From NCBI GenBank assembly GCA_041200185.1, contig CP165730.1:496001-560000 (forward strand): a DNA stretch of 64,000 nt, given 5' to 3'. The notes beneath the pieces were generated by a model. That model did not search any database. It worked only from the letters and a program-made list of their open reading frames with translations, and was not told where the DNA came from. Numbering within the stretch: the stretch's first letter is position 1; each line of letters opens with the position of its first letter. The position numbers and the translations under genes were made by a program. Shown here piece by piece: positions 26,179 to 35,410 of this stretch. This DNA is from G041200185 sp041200185. GTDB taxonomy: Bacteria > Pseudomonadota > Alphaproteobacteria > BNTO01.

Positions 26179-26946
26179 CCAGTTGCTAACCAGTTTGAGT
26201 TTGACAAATTGACGATGAACGAATGGATGAAACTGTGGAAATGAGGATTGCCGTCGACACAAAGTCTCTTTCCTACGAAAATTTTTAATAAAGCCAATTG
26301 AGCTAATGTTGCAAAGGGTCCCGACTCTATTACCAGGAAGCTTGCAGTCAGACTTTAACGGTATCGAAGTGGCTACAAAAAGCTCTTTAAAGATCAAAAA
26401 TTACAAAAGGAGAAAAGAAAAAATTTTTCTTGTAGACTTATCGTTATTTGGGAGAGAAACAGGGAATCCAGCGCAACAATCTGGTATCCTCCCCTCCGGA
26501 CTCTTCGAGGTAAGTCATCAGGGAGATTGGGTGAAAAGCCGGTCTGGCTTGCTCCATCGTCTGCCTCTGCTCTGGTTCGTGCTCTTTCTAGCAGAGATCC
26601 AGAGAGTAAAGCAAAGGGACGTGGTTCTCATATTGAGGGGGGTCGTCAAGCCACAACAGCTAAAGCTGGGTGGATGGATCGTAGCCCTCCAAGACATGGA
26701 TCAAACACCAAAACCAGGATACACATCTAAGGAAGTGCCGCAGTCCAAATATCGGGTTCTTCGTGACCTTGCATGAGATGAGATTCCAATCAGGAAGACG
26801 TCCTCCTTTCAAGTGCGGGGAATGTACTCAACTGTGTGAACCGACTTATCTCTAGGTCAGAGGCAGAACATACCCATGGCTTCACCTTGCCTTCCAGGTT
26901 TAGAACATGTAAACATGAAGCAGCTGTTTAAATCTGTGGGGGTGAA
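26179..26946. other. Intergenic region before potA
   Basis: A forward ORF at 26306-26776 (156 codons) has no ribosome binding site and no family resemblance; I do not call it a gene. Nothing else is supported. Confidence 0.35.
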
Positions 26947-28092
26947 GTGGCTCTACCTCATCTTTCCAACAAAAGAAGTATTGAACCATGGCAAGATCCA
27001 AACGTGGCTCCGTATATTCAAATTGAGTCGATCAGCAAGCGGTATGCATCCGTCGAAGCTGTTAGAAACGTCTCTCTCTCCATCTATAAAGGAGAGCTCT
27101 TCTCTCTTCTTGGAGGATCGGGGTGTGGCAAAAGTTCGTTGTTACGAGTCTTAGCCGGTTTTGAAACGCCAACATCCGGACGCGTTTTAATTGACGGAGT
27201 CGACGTCACAGACCTTCCTCCCTACGAGCGACCTGTGAACATGATGTTCCAGTCCTATGCCCTTTTCCCGCACATGACTGTTTATCAGAATATTGCTTTT
27301 GGGTTAAAACAGGAATCCTTGCCAAAGCCTGTGATTCACCAAAGGGTTATGGAATCACTTGATCTTATTCAGATGTCCTCTTACGCCGACCGGAAACCAG
27401 ACCAGCTCTCAGGTGGCCAAAAACAGCGTGTTGCTTTGGCGAGAAGCCTCGTAAAGCAGCCCAAGTTGCTTTTGCTCGACGAACCACTAACAGCTCTTGA
27501 TAAACGCCTCCGAGAACAAACCCAATTTGAACTTGTTAACATTCAAGAGAAAGTAGGAATTACCTTTATCCTCGTGACGCATGATCAGGAGGAGGCCATG
27601 ACCATGTCAACTCGCATGGCTATTATGGAAGAAGGGAGAATTCGTCAGGTGGGAGCTCCTCATGATGTTTATGAATTCCCTAACTCGAGGTTTGTGGCTG
27701 AGTTTATCGGAAGTATGAACATCTTTGACGGTGTGGTCGTTGAAGAGGAAAAGGACCATGTCCTCATCGACTCGCCAGACGCAAGTTGTTCGATCTATGC
27801 GACACGCGTTGGAGCTATTCCCATCGGCTCTAATGTATCCGTTGCGATACGTCCTGAAAAAGTTATGATGTCTCAGACCCCTCCGGCAGGAAATCGGAAC
27901 TGTACAAAAGGCATCGTTCGAGAAATTGCTTATCTTGGAGATATTTCTGTTTACTACGTTGAACTTCCTTCAGGCAAACACATGCAGTCATCTCTGCCGA
28001 ACTTGCTGCGTCTTTCCGAGAGGAACGTTACCTGGGATGACGAAGTTTATTTGTTTTGGCGAGCTGAAAATGGCATTTTGCTGACCGCGTAG
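26947..28092 (+). CDS. potA: Spermidine/putrescine ABC transporter ATP-binding protein
   Basis: The ATPase subunit that powers polyamine import. Walker A is GGSGCGKSS, the Q-loop region is MMFQSYALFPHMTV, the signature LSGGQKQR, Walker B LLLLDEPL, and the switch His is in VTHDQEEAM. The C-terminal 100 residues form the TOBE-type regulatory domain typical of PotA. The start is GTG at 26947. It is followed after nine bases by a permease gene. The PotC-type permease and the PotD-type binding protein are not present here. Confidence 0.9.
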   Translation: MALPHLSNKRSIEPWQDPNVAPYIQIESISKRYASVEAVRNVSLSIYKGELFSLLGGSGCGKSSLLRVLAGFETPTSGRVLIDGVDVTDLPPYERPVNMMFQSYALFPHMTVYQNIAFGLKQESLPKPVIHQRVMESLDLIQMSSYADRKPDQLSGGQKQRVALARSLVKQPKLLLLDEPLTALDKRLREQTQFELVNIQEKVGITFILVTHDQEEAMTMSTRMAIMEEGRIRQVGAPHDVYEFPNSRFVAEFIGSMNIFDGVVVEEEKDHVLIDSPDASCSIYATRVGAIPIGSNVSVAIRPEKVMMSQTPPAGNRNCTKGIVREIAYLGDISVYYVELPSGKHMQSSLPNLLRLSERNVTWDDEVYLFWRAENGILLTA

Positions 28093-28101
28093 GAGCAAGC
28101 T

Positions 28102-29058
28102 ATGAAAGAGAAGTGGCTAAATCCTATCATTGCATCGGCAAGAAGAGTCCCCTTGAAACTCAGAACGCGTGTCGGGACTCGCACGGCGTTGATTGCATTG
28201 CCTTATGCCTGGTGTGTATTATTTTTCGCTGTACCGTCTCTGCTTATCTTAAAAATTAGCCTTGCCAAAAATTGTTGGGGGCTTCCCCCCTTTACGGGCT
28301 TTATTAAAAATACAGGTTACTGCTTTTACAATATTTATCTTTACTTAGGAAATTACCTAACTCTTTTTACAGATTCATTTTATTTCACAGCTGTTTTATC
28401 GTCCATTTGGTTAGCGGGAGCTTCGACACTAGGCTGTCTCATCATTGGCTACGCTATGGCTTATGCCATTAGTCGTGCTCCGAAGCGACGCCATACGATT
28501 TTCATCTTGATGGTCATCTTGCCTTTTGCAACGTCCTTTCTTGTAAGGGTTTACTCTTGGATGAACCTTCTTAACACGCACGGGATTGTTAATGAACTCT
28601 TACGAAGGGTAGGCCTGATTCATACGCCCATCCATTTTCTCGACAATAACTATGCTGTTTGTTTAGGAATGATTTATTGCTATCTGCCCTTTATGATCCT
28701 TCCTATCTACGCCGCTTTAGAGAAGATTGACCGATCTTTTTTAGAAGCTTCGTTGGATTTAGGGGCTAGTCGAACACGCTCGTTTTGGTCGATTACTTTT
28801 CCTCTTTCCTTACCGGGGGTCTTTGCGGGTTGTACGCTAGTGTTCGTGCCAGCACTTGGTGAATTTGTCATTCCTGAGCTGATGGGGGGAGCTAAAACGA
28901 TGACCATTGGTCAGGCGATATGGTGTGAGTTCTTCAATAATCGTGACTGGCCATTGGCCTGCGCTATTGCTGTTCTTATGATGTTTTCTTTTATATTCTA
29001 CGTCATTTTATCAAATATTCGAAACAGTCTCATGAAAAACAAACAAGAGAACAAGTAG
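28102..29058 (+). CDS. potB: Spermidine/putrescine ABC transporter permease (PotB/PotH type)
   Basis: An inner-membrane permease (318 aa) with about six membrane segments, an N-terminal segment at IALPYAWCVLFFAVPSLLI, and the EAA loop EASLDLGASRTRSFWSITFPLSLPG (given here as its first 20 residues: EASLDLGASRTRSFWSITFP), which docks on the ATPase. GGAGCAAGCT precedes the ATG. It is the second gene of a two-gene unit with potA. A working importer would need a second permease and a binding protein from elsewhere. Confidence 0.9.
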   Translation: MKEKWLNPIIASARRVPLKLRTRVGTRTALIALPYAWCVLFFAVPSLLILKISLAKNCWGLPPFTGFIKNTGYCFYNIYLYLGNYLTLFTDSFYFTAVLSSIWLAGASTLGCLIIGYAMAYAISRAPKRRHTIFILMVILPFATSFLVRVYSWMNLLNTHGIVNELLRRVGLIHTPIHFLDNNYAVCLGMIYCYLPFMILPIYAALEKIDRSFLEASLDLGASRTRSFWSITFPLSLPGVFAGCTLVFVPALGEFVIPELMGGAKTMTIGQAIWCEFFNNRDWPLACAIAVLMMFSFIFYVILSNIRNSLMKNKQENK

Positions 29059-29381
29059 TACACGTGCGTATGTAAAACTCCAGCGTAAAGAAGGGGCTGG
29101 TAGATTGAGGAGACATTCATAGAGGGTATTTTGTTCCCCTCATAATGCCCAGAGGCCACAATCCGATCGCTAAGATTTGTTCTTTCCTATGCCCGTCCTA
29201 CAAGATGTATAGCACCTGGAAGAGCCAATTACGAAAATTCAAAGAAGGAAAAAGCATTACTGATCCAACAGGCAGTAGCTAATTTAATTAATGTGTAGCC
29301 AATTTATGTATCGTTGCTACCAGGGGATCTAGCTTTGTAGCTTGACCACTGATCTAGCTTTTTAGTGCTTGGTTCTCTGTG
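29059..29381. other. Intergenic region after potB
   Basis: I looked for potC here and see none. The stretch has no supported gene. Confidence 0.4.
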
Positions 29382-30010
29382 CTAAGCTCCGGATCCTTTT
29401 TTGAGTTCATCGATCTGCTTCGCCTATTCAGTAATCTTTTCCTTTTGTTCATCAGATCCTTTACCTCTGTCTTGAAGTCGATTGGATTCTTTTTTTTAAT
29501 GGTTGACTTTTTCTTTCAAGTTCTTGATCTTTTCAAGATCATCATCCTCTACTTCGATTTGACAGCTTTTAATTGCGTTGTCCTTGTCCTTGTCTTTTAG
29601 TTCGAGAGCTTTTTGATTACCCTCGAAAGTTTGTGACAGCTGTTCATGCTGAGTGTACATCTCCTTGTGATGAGCTACACCCCAGGCATCTGAACGGAAT
29701 AACAACTTCAGAAAGTCTTTTGTAGCTATCGCATATTTCTGTCCCCATGCCATCAGGCCTTTCCATGTCTTTGAAAAGTCGTTGAACTTGAACATGCCTG
29801 GTAGAGTTCCTTCGTAGCTTTGTTTTTTTCAATCAGCCGTCCTTTTGTTGATCGGTATTCTTCGCCTAAAAAATACGAGCTTTCTGTCGTTTGAGCACCA
29901 GAATCGAGTGTGCTCAAGGGAATTTCCGTTTCATAACTTTCTACCAGTGTTGTCTTTGTTGGGATAACTTCTACTGGAATGTTGTTTGTAGATTGACCGG
30001 CTGAATACAC
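29382..30010 (-). pseudogene. Decayed exported coiled-coil protein gene
   Basis: Two overlapping reverse ORFs (30010-29753 and 29795-29496) read as one protein with a frameshift near 29790: TKELYQ passes into FKFNDFSKTW. The frame then runs through stop codons TAA (near 29497) and TAG while keeping coiled-coil character (EKITE, AKQIDELKKG) down to 29382. Upstream of 30010 the reading stays open into a hydrophobic stretch (FIFLVPFSSF) like a signal peptide, but without a proper start. I conclude a recently decayed gene; the family is unknown. Confidence 0.5.
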
Positions 30011-30100
30011 GTCAAATGAGGAAAAGGGAACAAGAAAAATAAATGAACAAAAAATCTCAGATTCCTCGGAAGAAAATCCTAGATCTAGACTTATGGCCTC

Positions 30101-30988
30101 CTAACTCTGAGCAAATTTCAGGATTATATTCGGGATTATCGTTTTTTTGACATTTTCTTTCTTTGCTTTTAGATCTGATGTTCGGCCATAGTAAAGCGAC
30201 TGCCCTTGAAATGTGCAATCGACAACGTACAGCAGGGCCGTGGCCTTTTTGCCGGCAATCCTCGCAGCATGGAAAAACGTAGCAGTTTCCATCTCGATGG
30301 CTTCACAACCGAGGTTCTTGATCTCGTTCAAATGGTGATACTCTCCGACAACTGTGTCGACGCTTATAACCTTTAGATCATGCACGGCGACCCTACTGCC
30401 AGCCTCAAGCTTAGCGATTCCTGCCAATTTCGCCTGGCTAGCAGGATCAGCCTGGTAAATCTTCCCAAGGCTATTTTTTAAGAACGAATCCGTTGTCAAA
30501 TACAAATCTGCTCCACAACCATTCCGTGACTCCATTGGAATGACAATATCCCCAATAGCAGCTTTTTCAGTCAGTGATCCCACTGATCCCAGGAACAAAA
30601 CCGTGTGGCAAGGTGTGTCGGCTAAAGCTAGCACGGCATCCAGAGTGTTGCAGGCTCCCACTCCGACGCGCACAAAGGAGATGTGCTGTCCTTGTCTGGT
30701 TTCAACGTCAAAGACGGGGAAACGTCCGTGAGCAACTTGAGAAATTTTCCTTACATAGGGTGCCAATATATCTGGCGAGAACTGAGGTGCTAAGACAACA
30801 ACGGGTTGAATTCGATGAGTCCGGAATTCGTGAGCTGGCCAATCTTTCGGCGAGGATCCGTGTTTCCGATGCGCTTCAACGATTTTAGAAAACACAGCTT
30901 CATCGTCTGAGATTTGTTGAACTGACGAGCACCCCACAAACAATACACCTGAGGCAAACACCAACAAACCTCGCCAAGAACAACGCAC
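30101..30988 (-). CDS. Lipoprotein with a nucleoside phosphorylase fold
   Basis: The start is probably GTG 30988, with GGGAGGGG seven bases upstream; ATG 31009 is an alternative without a ribosome binding site. The signal ends in a lipobox (LLVFASGVLFVGCSS), so the protein is lipid-anchored. The mature part reads as a purine/uridine phosphorylase-like fold: VGACNTLDAVLAL, FLGSVGSLTEKAAIGDIVIP, and CEAIEMETATFFHAARIAG, the last being the family motif with the nucleoside-binding EMET. Most relatives are cytoplasmic; an envelope location implies action on extracytoplasmic nucleosides or on MTA/SAH-like metabolites. That function is inference. Confidence 0.75.
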   Translation of the reverse strand: MRCSWRGLLVFASGVLFVGCSSVQQISDDEAVFSKIVEAHRKHGSSPKDWPAHEFRTHRIQPVVVLAPQFSPDILAPYVRKISQVAHGRFPVFDVETRQGQHISFVRVGVGACNTLDAVLALADTPCHTVLFLGSVGSLTEKAAIGDIVIPMESRNGCGADLYLTTDSFLKNSLGKIYQADPASQAKLAGIAKLEAGSRVAVHDLKVISVDTVVGEYHHLNEIKNLGCEAIEMETATFFHAARIAGKKATALLYVVDCTFQGQSLYYGRTSDLKAKKENVKKTIIPNIILKFAQS

Positions 30989-31117
30989 TACTATTCCCCT
31001 CCCAATCATTCAACAAGGTGGAGCTTAGCAAAAAACCGCGCAGGGTGGAAGGAGGGTAAAAGATGATCCTGTGCGGCTCCTTCCATTCTCTGTCTCGGAT
31101 CTCTCACATTTCTTTGC

Positions 31118-31123
31118 TAGAAT
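31118..31123 (+). promoter_or_regulatory. Putative extended -10 of fabD
   Basis: TTTGCTAGAAT contains TGCTAGAAT, an extended -10, 24 bases before the fabD ATG. No good -35 is visible. Confidence 0.4.
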
Positions 31124-31147
31124 CCTCCCAAGTGGCCACAAAGGGTT

Positions 31148-32134
31148 ATGGAAGCGTCTGATATGGATCAAAAGAACGCGATTATTTTCCCGGGACAAGG
31201 GTCTCAGACCGTCGGGATGGGGTATGAAATCTACCAGGAATTTTCATCGGCGCGTATTGTTGCGCAGAAGGTGGATGATCTTCTCGGCTATTCTTTGTCT
31301 GATTTAATGTTCTATGGTCCAGATGAAGATCTCCGCAAAACTCGTTTTGCTCAATTAGCCATTTTTACGACGAGTCTCATGATCTTGTCTGTGGTTGAGG
31401 ATTATTTTGACAAGGATCTTGCGGAGATTGTTTCCTACGCGGCTGGACATTCTGTTGGTGAATATGCGGCCCTTGTGGCAGCCCAAATCTTGTCTTTAGA
31501 GGATAGCATTGATTTACTAAAAGCACGTGCTCAGGCAATGGATGAAGCTTCGCCGCGATCGGCAGGGCAACCCTTAGGAGGTATGTGCGCAATCTTGGGG
31601 CTTGAAAAAGAGCAGGTGATGCGGATCATTGATGAGGAAGTTGGAACGAATTCTAGGTTGTGCTCACTTGCCAATGACAACTGCCCTGGACAGATCGTTG
31701 TGACAGGAACGCGTGAAGGTGTTGAATGCGTACGGGAGAGAGCACTCAGAGAGGGAGCCAAACGCGGCGTAATGCTGGCTGTTAGCGGTCCCTTTCACAG
31801 TTGTTGGATGAAGCCTGCTGAGGCGGTTTTGTGTGAGAAAATCGCCAACGTTTCTTTGCAGCAAGGCCGATTCCCAGTTGTCTCCAACGTGACAGCTCAG
31901 CCTATTTTGAACGTTGATGAGTGGAAAGACCTCCTTCCGCGACAGGTGACACATCCTGTTCGATGGCGTGAGACGATGGAAGGATTAACACGTAGAGGCA
32001 TCCATACTTTCTGGGAAATAGGCCATGGACAGGTACTTTCCCAGTTGGGAAGACGGTGTTCATCGACAAGTACATTCGTCAGCCTTCAATCGCCGGATGA
32101 TATTCGTCAGGTCGGATACATTTTGTCGTCATAA
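31148..32134 (+). CDS. fabD: Malonyl-CoA:ACP transacylase
   Basis: FabD loads malonyl groups onto acyl carrier protein at the start of type II fatty acid synthesis. The N-terminal motif is IIFPGQGSQTVGMG and the nucleophile Ser is in AGHSVGEYAAL; the catalytic His lies in VSGPFHSCWM. The length is typical at 328 aa. The start could be 31148 or the in-frame ATG at 31163. It stands alone, without the usual fabH, fabG or acpP neighbours. Confidence 0.93.
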   Translation: MEASDMDQKNAIIFPGQGSQTVGMGYEIYQEFSSARIVAQKVDDLLGYSLSDLMFYGPDEDLRKTRFAQLAIFTTSLMILSVVEDYFDKDLAEIVSYAAGHSVGEYAALVAAQILSLEDSIDLLKARAQAMDEASPRSAGQPLGGMCAILGLEKEQVMRIIDEEVGTNSRLCSLANDNCPGQIVVTGTREGVECVRERALREGAKRGVMLAVSGPFHSCWMKPAEAVLCEKIANVSLQQGRFPVVSNVTAQPILNVDEWKDLLPRQVTHPVRWRETMEGLTRRGIHTFWEIGHGQVLSQLGRRCSSTSTFVSLQSPDDIRQVGYILSS

Positions 32135-32269
32135 CGGAGGTGTTCTACAAGCTCAGACTAGAGGTGTTTTGGGTTAGTTTCTTCGTGGTAGGGTGAGATT
32201 CGGGGGAGGGGTTGTGTTGTAGCCCTTCTGTGTCGACGCAGCAAGTCGTAGTGGTCTTGAATGGCTCAT

Positions 32270-32293
32270 GGGGGCTCCAGCCTCCTTTTCTTT
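32270..32293 (+). terminator. Possible terminator downstream of fabD
   Basis: A stem GGGGGC...GCCTCC with a four-base loop is followed directly by TTTTCTTT. It is 136 bases after the fabD stop. Confidence 0.45.
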
Positions 32294-32669
32294 GGTAATA
32301 AGAACCTTTATAAATCTCCGTCAGAACTTTCTAAGGAGTTCGATATTTTGATCTATCGTGGTTGTTCCTTGCGTTGATTCGTTCTCTTGAAAGTTGTCGG
32401 TTAGGTATTACATCTTCCAGCCCAGATATTCTTATCCTATATGCAGAAATATGCGATTCACAATCTTGACGTGCAGGACATTCAGTCAGTTGTGCCCGGA
32501 ATTGGAGTAAATTTTTGGTAGGCGACAGAAAAAACAGGTTCTCGTAAGAGTAACTTCTTTTGTGTTAATTCAAAGCGTTATCGTCTATTCGGGAAAAGGT
32601 TTTCAAAAAGACTGAATACCGAAAAACTACTTGTACCGACTTTCTTGTGGGCATGCGTCACCTCAACTA

Positions 32670-32697
32670 CATTCCGCCCCCAGGCGGGGGCGGAATG
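32670..32697. repeat. Perfect 12-bp GC-rich palindromic hairpin
   Basis: CATTCCGCCCCC, four bases (AGGC), then the exact complement GGGGGCGGAATG. Neither side has a T-run, so it is not a standard terminator. It resembles REP-like palindromic units dispersed in some genomes, but I see no second copy in this window. Confidence 0.6.
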
Positions 32698-32740
32698 ACG
32701 TCCCCGAGGTTTCCGTTGTAGGGGGGGGTAACCTTCTACT

Positions 32741-34570
32741 TTAAGAATTCTTTTTCGCTCCTTCTTGCTCGTTTTCTTTAACCTGTGGCGGAACTCTATC
32801 AGACGGTAATTGCGTCTTCTGCGAAGGGTTATCCTTTTCGATCGTTGAATTTTTCTCTTGAGATTCAGTTTTGATAAACCCAAGTCGCTGTCCCAAAAAC
32901 AAATCATACTCCTTTGTAACAAAACCCCACTTTGTCTGCTTTTTAATTTCTAATCGTCCTTCTTTGTAGGTGATACGCAGATCCTTTGTTACGTTGAAGT
33001 AGCCTAACAAAGCACTGCACGCGGGCACAGTTCTGAGTTGCTCCTCAACCTTCTTAATTTCAGTTTGTGCTGAAGTGATCATCGCAGCGATAGCTTCCGG
33101 ATCTGCGCTGTGCCAAGCTTTTAGATCTTCACTCAAGGTTTCCTGTGATTTAACGAGGCTACCCAATGCATTTCCAAGTGATCCCCACGCTCCTTTGCGT
33201 TTTTCTAGTGCTGCTTCATTGAGGCAGATGAGAATTTGTCTGATTTCATTCGATTTTTTAGGTGAGTTAAGAATAGTTTCAAGAGAATGAATAAATTTCA
33301 TCTGCTCCTCCGGCAACAGTTTGGTGCTAAGATCAACAGCTTTGATAACGAGACCGTCTTGTGGAGTTATCACTAAGGCTTCGTGTTGCTTTAGAGTTTC
33401 TACAAAATATTTCTCGGCGCGTGGAGAGTAACATCTTGTAACAGGTAAGAAGATCCCAGGTAGAGCGAAAGAAAACTGGATTAACCAGACGGAACTTACA
33501 GAGAGACTCTTTTTGGCAATTAAGGCTCCTAAAGTGACAGCTATACTGACAAGTGCGATTACAAGACTGAGGTCATTTGGGGAAAGGACAAATCGATCCT
33601 GCCACCTAAAGTAGAAAAACAGGAAGCTGCAAAGAATAGGAAGCACGAGAATGTAAGGACTTATTTTTCGAAAACAGCCCAGGATTTTCGCAACTGTCGA
33701 ATTTTCCGTTGTCAGCTGGTAAGGCGCAAAACTCAGAATGTAGATAGCACCCACACCTGCTAGACCAGTAAGAAGGGGTATATTATTCGCGGGCATCCAG
33801 CACGAAGCAATAGAGTTGAAACACGCAATCATCGCCGAAAGGACCGTGAGAGGTACAATTGCAAATGCCAAGAAACCCAAGAAAACTTTGCGAGGTCTAG
33901 CTTCAGCTGCTCCATCATTAACGACGCGACAGAGCGTGTACAACGGACAGAATGTTAAGATGAGAAGACTAGGGATTAACCAGGCCGCCTTGACGGCAAA
34001 GCGAACCAAGACCTTGGGCAGCGCAAATGGAAGAAAGTGAAACAATCCCCACAACATAATTGCAACTAAGAAAACACCTGCCGAGAGAAGGCCAACCTCC
34101 ATCATACGTAGTTGAAAACGATAAGGATGAAATTCGTCAAAGTGCCTTATGGAAGCCTCTTCCGGGGACTTCACGACGCCAAGTAAACAGAAAAGGCACG
34201 CTGTTATAGCAAGTTGACAGCTTGCCATAACCGACTTTAAGGCGCATAGGTTATGGACACAGCACGACACCAGTACAAGCAAGGCGAAGCCTCCAGCAGC
34301 GGAGAGGATCTTCCGTGTTGCTGAAGCCCGGCGCTCATAGTAGTAAAGAAAGAGGACTGAAAGCATAACGCCAACGTTCCATAAAGCAATAAGATGCCAT
34401 GGATGAATTCCATTGATGTAATTCTGAGTACTGCAAAATGTTACAAGACTCGAAATCAAGAAGACAAGAGTAGCTCCAGCAAACAATACGTCTGTTCGCA
34501 GCAACTGCCCACACTGGCGTACAAGGTCGTGCCAAAAACCATTTTGTGCTTTTGTATCTTTTAATGACAT
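32741..34570 (-). CDS. Polytopic membrane protein, DUF4153-like
   Basis: I start it at ATG 34570, which follows TTGGAGATCG, giving 609 aa. About eleven or twelve hydrophobic segments fill the first 390 residues (for example VLFAGATLVFLISSLVTF, ILSAAGGFALLVLVSCCVH, LSLVIALVSIAVTLGALIA). The C-terminal 210 residues are hydrophilic and helical, ending Lys/Glu/Ser-rich. The layout resembles DUF4153 proteins, of unknown function. That assignment rests on pattern, not on a diagnostic motif. Confidence 0.6.
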   Translation of the reverse strand: MSLKDTKAQNGFWHDLVRQCGQLLRTDVLFAGATLVFLISSLVTFCSTQNYINGIHPWHLIALWNVGVMLSVLFLYYYERRASATRKILSAAGGFALLVLVSCCVHNLCALKSVMASCQLAITACLFCLLGVVKSPEEASIRHFDEFHPYRFQLRMMEVGLLSAGVFLVAIMLWGLFHFLPFALPKVLVRFAVKAAWLIPSLLILTFCPLYTLCRVVNDGAAEARPRKVFLGFLAFAIVPLTVLSAMIACFNSIASCWMPANNIPLLTGLAGVGAIYILSFAPYQLTTENSTVAKILGCFRKISPYILVLPILCSFLFFYFRWQDRFVLSPNDLSLVIALVSIAVTLGALIAKKSLSVSSVWLIQFSFALPGIFLPVTRCYSPRAEKYFVETLKQHEALVITPQDGLVIKAVDLSTKLLPEEQMKFIHSLETILNSPKKSNEIRQILICLNEAALEKRKGAWGSLGNALGSLVKSQETLSEDLKAWHSADPEAIAAMITSAQTEIKKVEEQLRTVPACSALLGYFNVTKDLRITYKEGRLEIKKQTKWGFVTKEYDLFLGQRLGFIKTESQEKNSTIEKDNPSQKTQLPSDRVPPQVKENEQEGAKKNS

Positions 34571-34736
34571 ATCGATCTCCAATAACCCAAAAATATTATT
34601 CTCACAAATTAATTTTACTTAAAAAATAAAAATATAGCAAGTAGAAGTATATACCTATCCTATAGGACTGCCCTGAAGACAAGCGTAGATTCAAATAGCT
34701 GTAATTTGGGGGGGCGGCGATGATCGAAACAGGTTC

Positions 34737-35264
34737 TCACCGGGCTCGTTTTCCGCTGACTTTTTTTGGCGAATGCGACTGATGAAGTTGGTAAAACAAA
34801 AGCCCTGCCACTCCTACGACAATAGCCGAATCGGCGATATTAAACGCAGGCCAATGCCAATTCGTTGTACTGTAGAAGGGAAGCCTCAGATTTTTGATGG
34901 AAAAATCTATAAAATCAACAACGGCTCCGTAGCGAAATCGGTCCACCACATTGCCAACGGCCCCTCCTAAGATGGCCCCATAACAAAAGGCAGGGAATCG
35001 GGTTGAAACGCTCCAAAATTGCCACATCAAAAGAAGAAAAATAGTCGCAAGGAGCGCCCCCAGCCCCACAAGTTGCATGGACGAGCCTGAATTCAAAAGA
35101 CCAAAGCTAATGCCACGATTGAACACAAGCGTGAAATCGAGGTGAGGTACAAGATGCCGCGTTTCAAGGGGGTGGAAATTCGCAACAATCCATCCCTTTG
35201 AGATCTGATCCAGCGCTAAAACAACAAGACCGAGAATCACCCCTTGTCCGTGAACTGAACGCAT
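34737..35264 (-). CDS. lspA: Lipoprotein signal peptidase II
   Basis: LspA cleaves prolipoproteins in the inner membrane after diacylglyceryl transfer. I start it at ATG 35264, behind AAAGGAGCAGGT, giving 175 aa. Four membrane segments are evident. The family blocks are present: ALDQISKGWIV, FNRGISFGLL, GNVVDRFRYGAVVDFI (catalytic Asp) and FNIADSAIVVG (second catalytic Asp). It would process the lipoproteins encoded at 1970-3067, 30101-30988 and 56089-56790. A promoter-like extended -10 lies about 32 bases upstream. Confidence 0.95.
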   Translation of the reverse strand: MRSVHGQGVILGLVVLALDQISKGWIVANFHPLETRHLVPHLDFTLVFNRGISFGLLNSGSSMQLVGLGALLATIFLLLMWQFWSVSTRFPAFCYGAILGGAVGNVVDRFRYGAVVDFIDFSIKNLRLPFYSTTNWHWPAFNIADSAIVVGVAGLLFYQLHQSHSPKKVSGKRAR

Positions 35265-35295
35265 ACCTGCTCCTTTCAATTGAGAAAACAAGAAA

Positions 35296-35301
35296 ATTCT
35301 A
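35296..35301 (-). promoter_or_regulatory. Putative extended -10 of lspA
   Basis: On the reverse strand TGTGGTAGAAT supplies TGGTAGAAT, 32 bases before the lspA ATG. Confidence 0.4.
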
Positions 35302-35410
35302 CCACAGAACACGCTCGACTGTTGCCTTCGTAGGAAACTATCCAGTAGATCGACCAACCCTACCAGAGGACATCCCAACCTTTCCCCTCCACGTTACCCC
35401 AACAAAACTA

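Larger units (their letters stand above)
32135..32740. other. Intergenic region with hairpins
   Basis: No gene is supported. It holds a likely fabD terminator (32270-32293) and a perfect 12-bp stem (32670-32697). Confidence 0.5.

Noticed and set aside
26306..26776. Forward ORF of 156 codons upstream of potA.
   Set aside because: No start signal, mixed composition and an overlapping ORF of equal quality in another frame; it may be chance.
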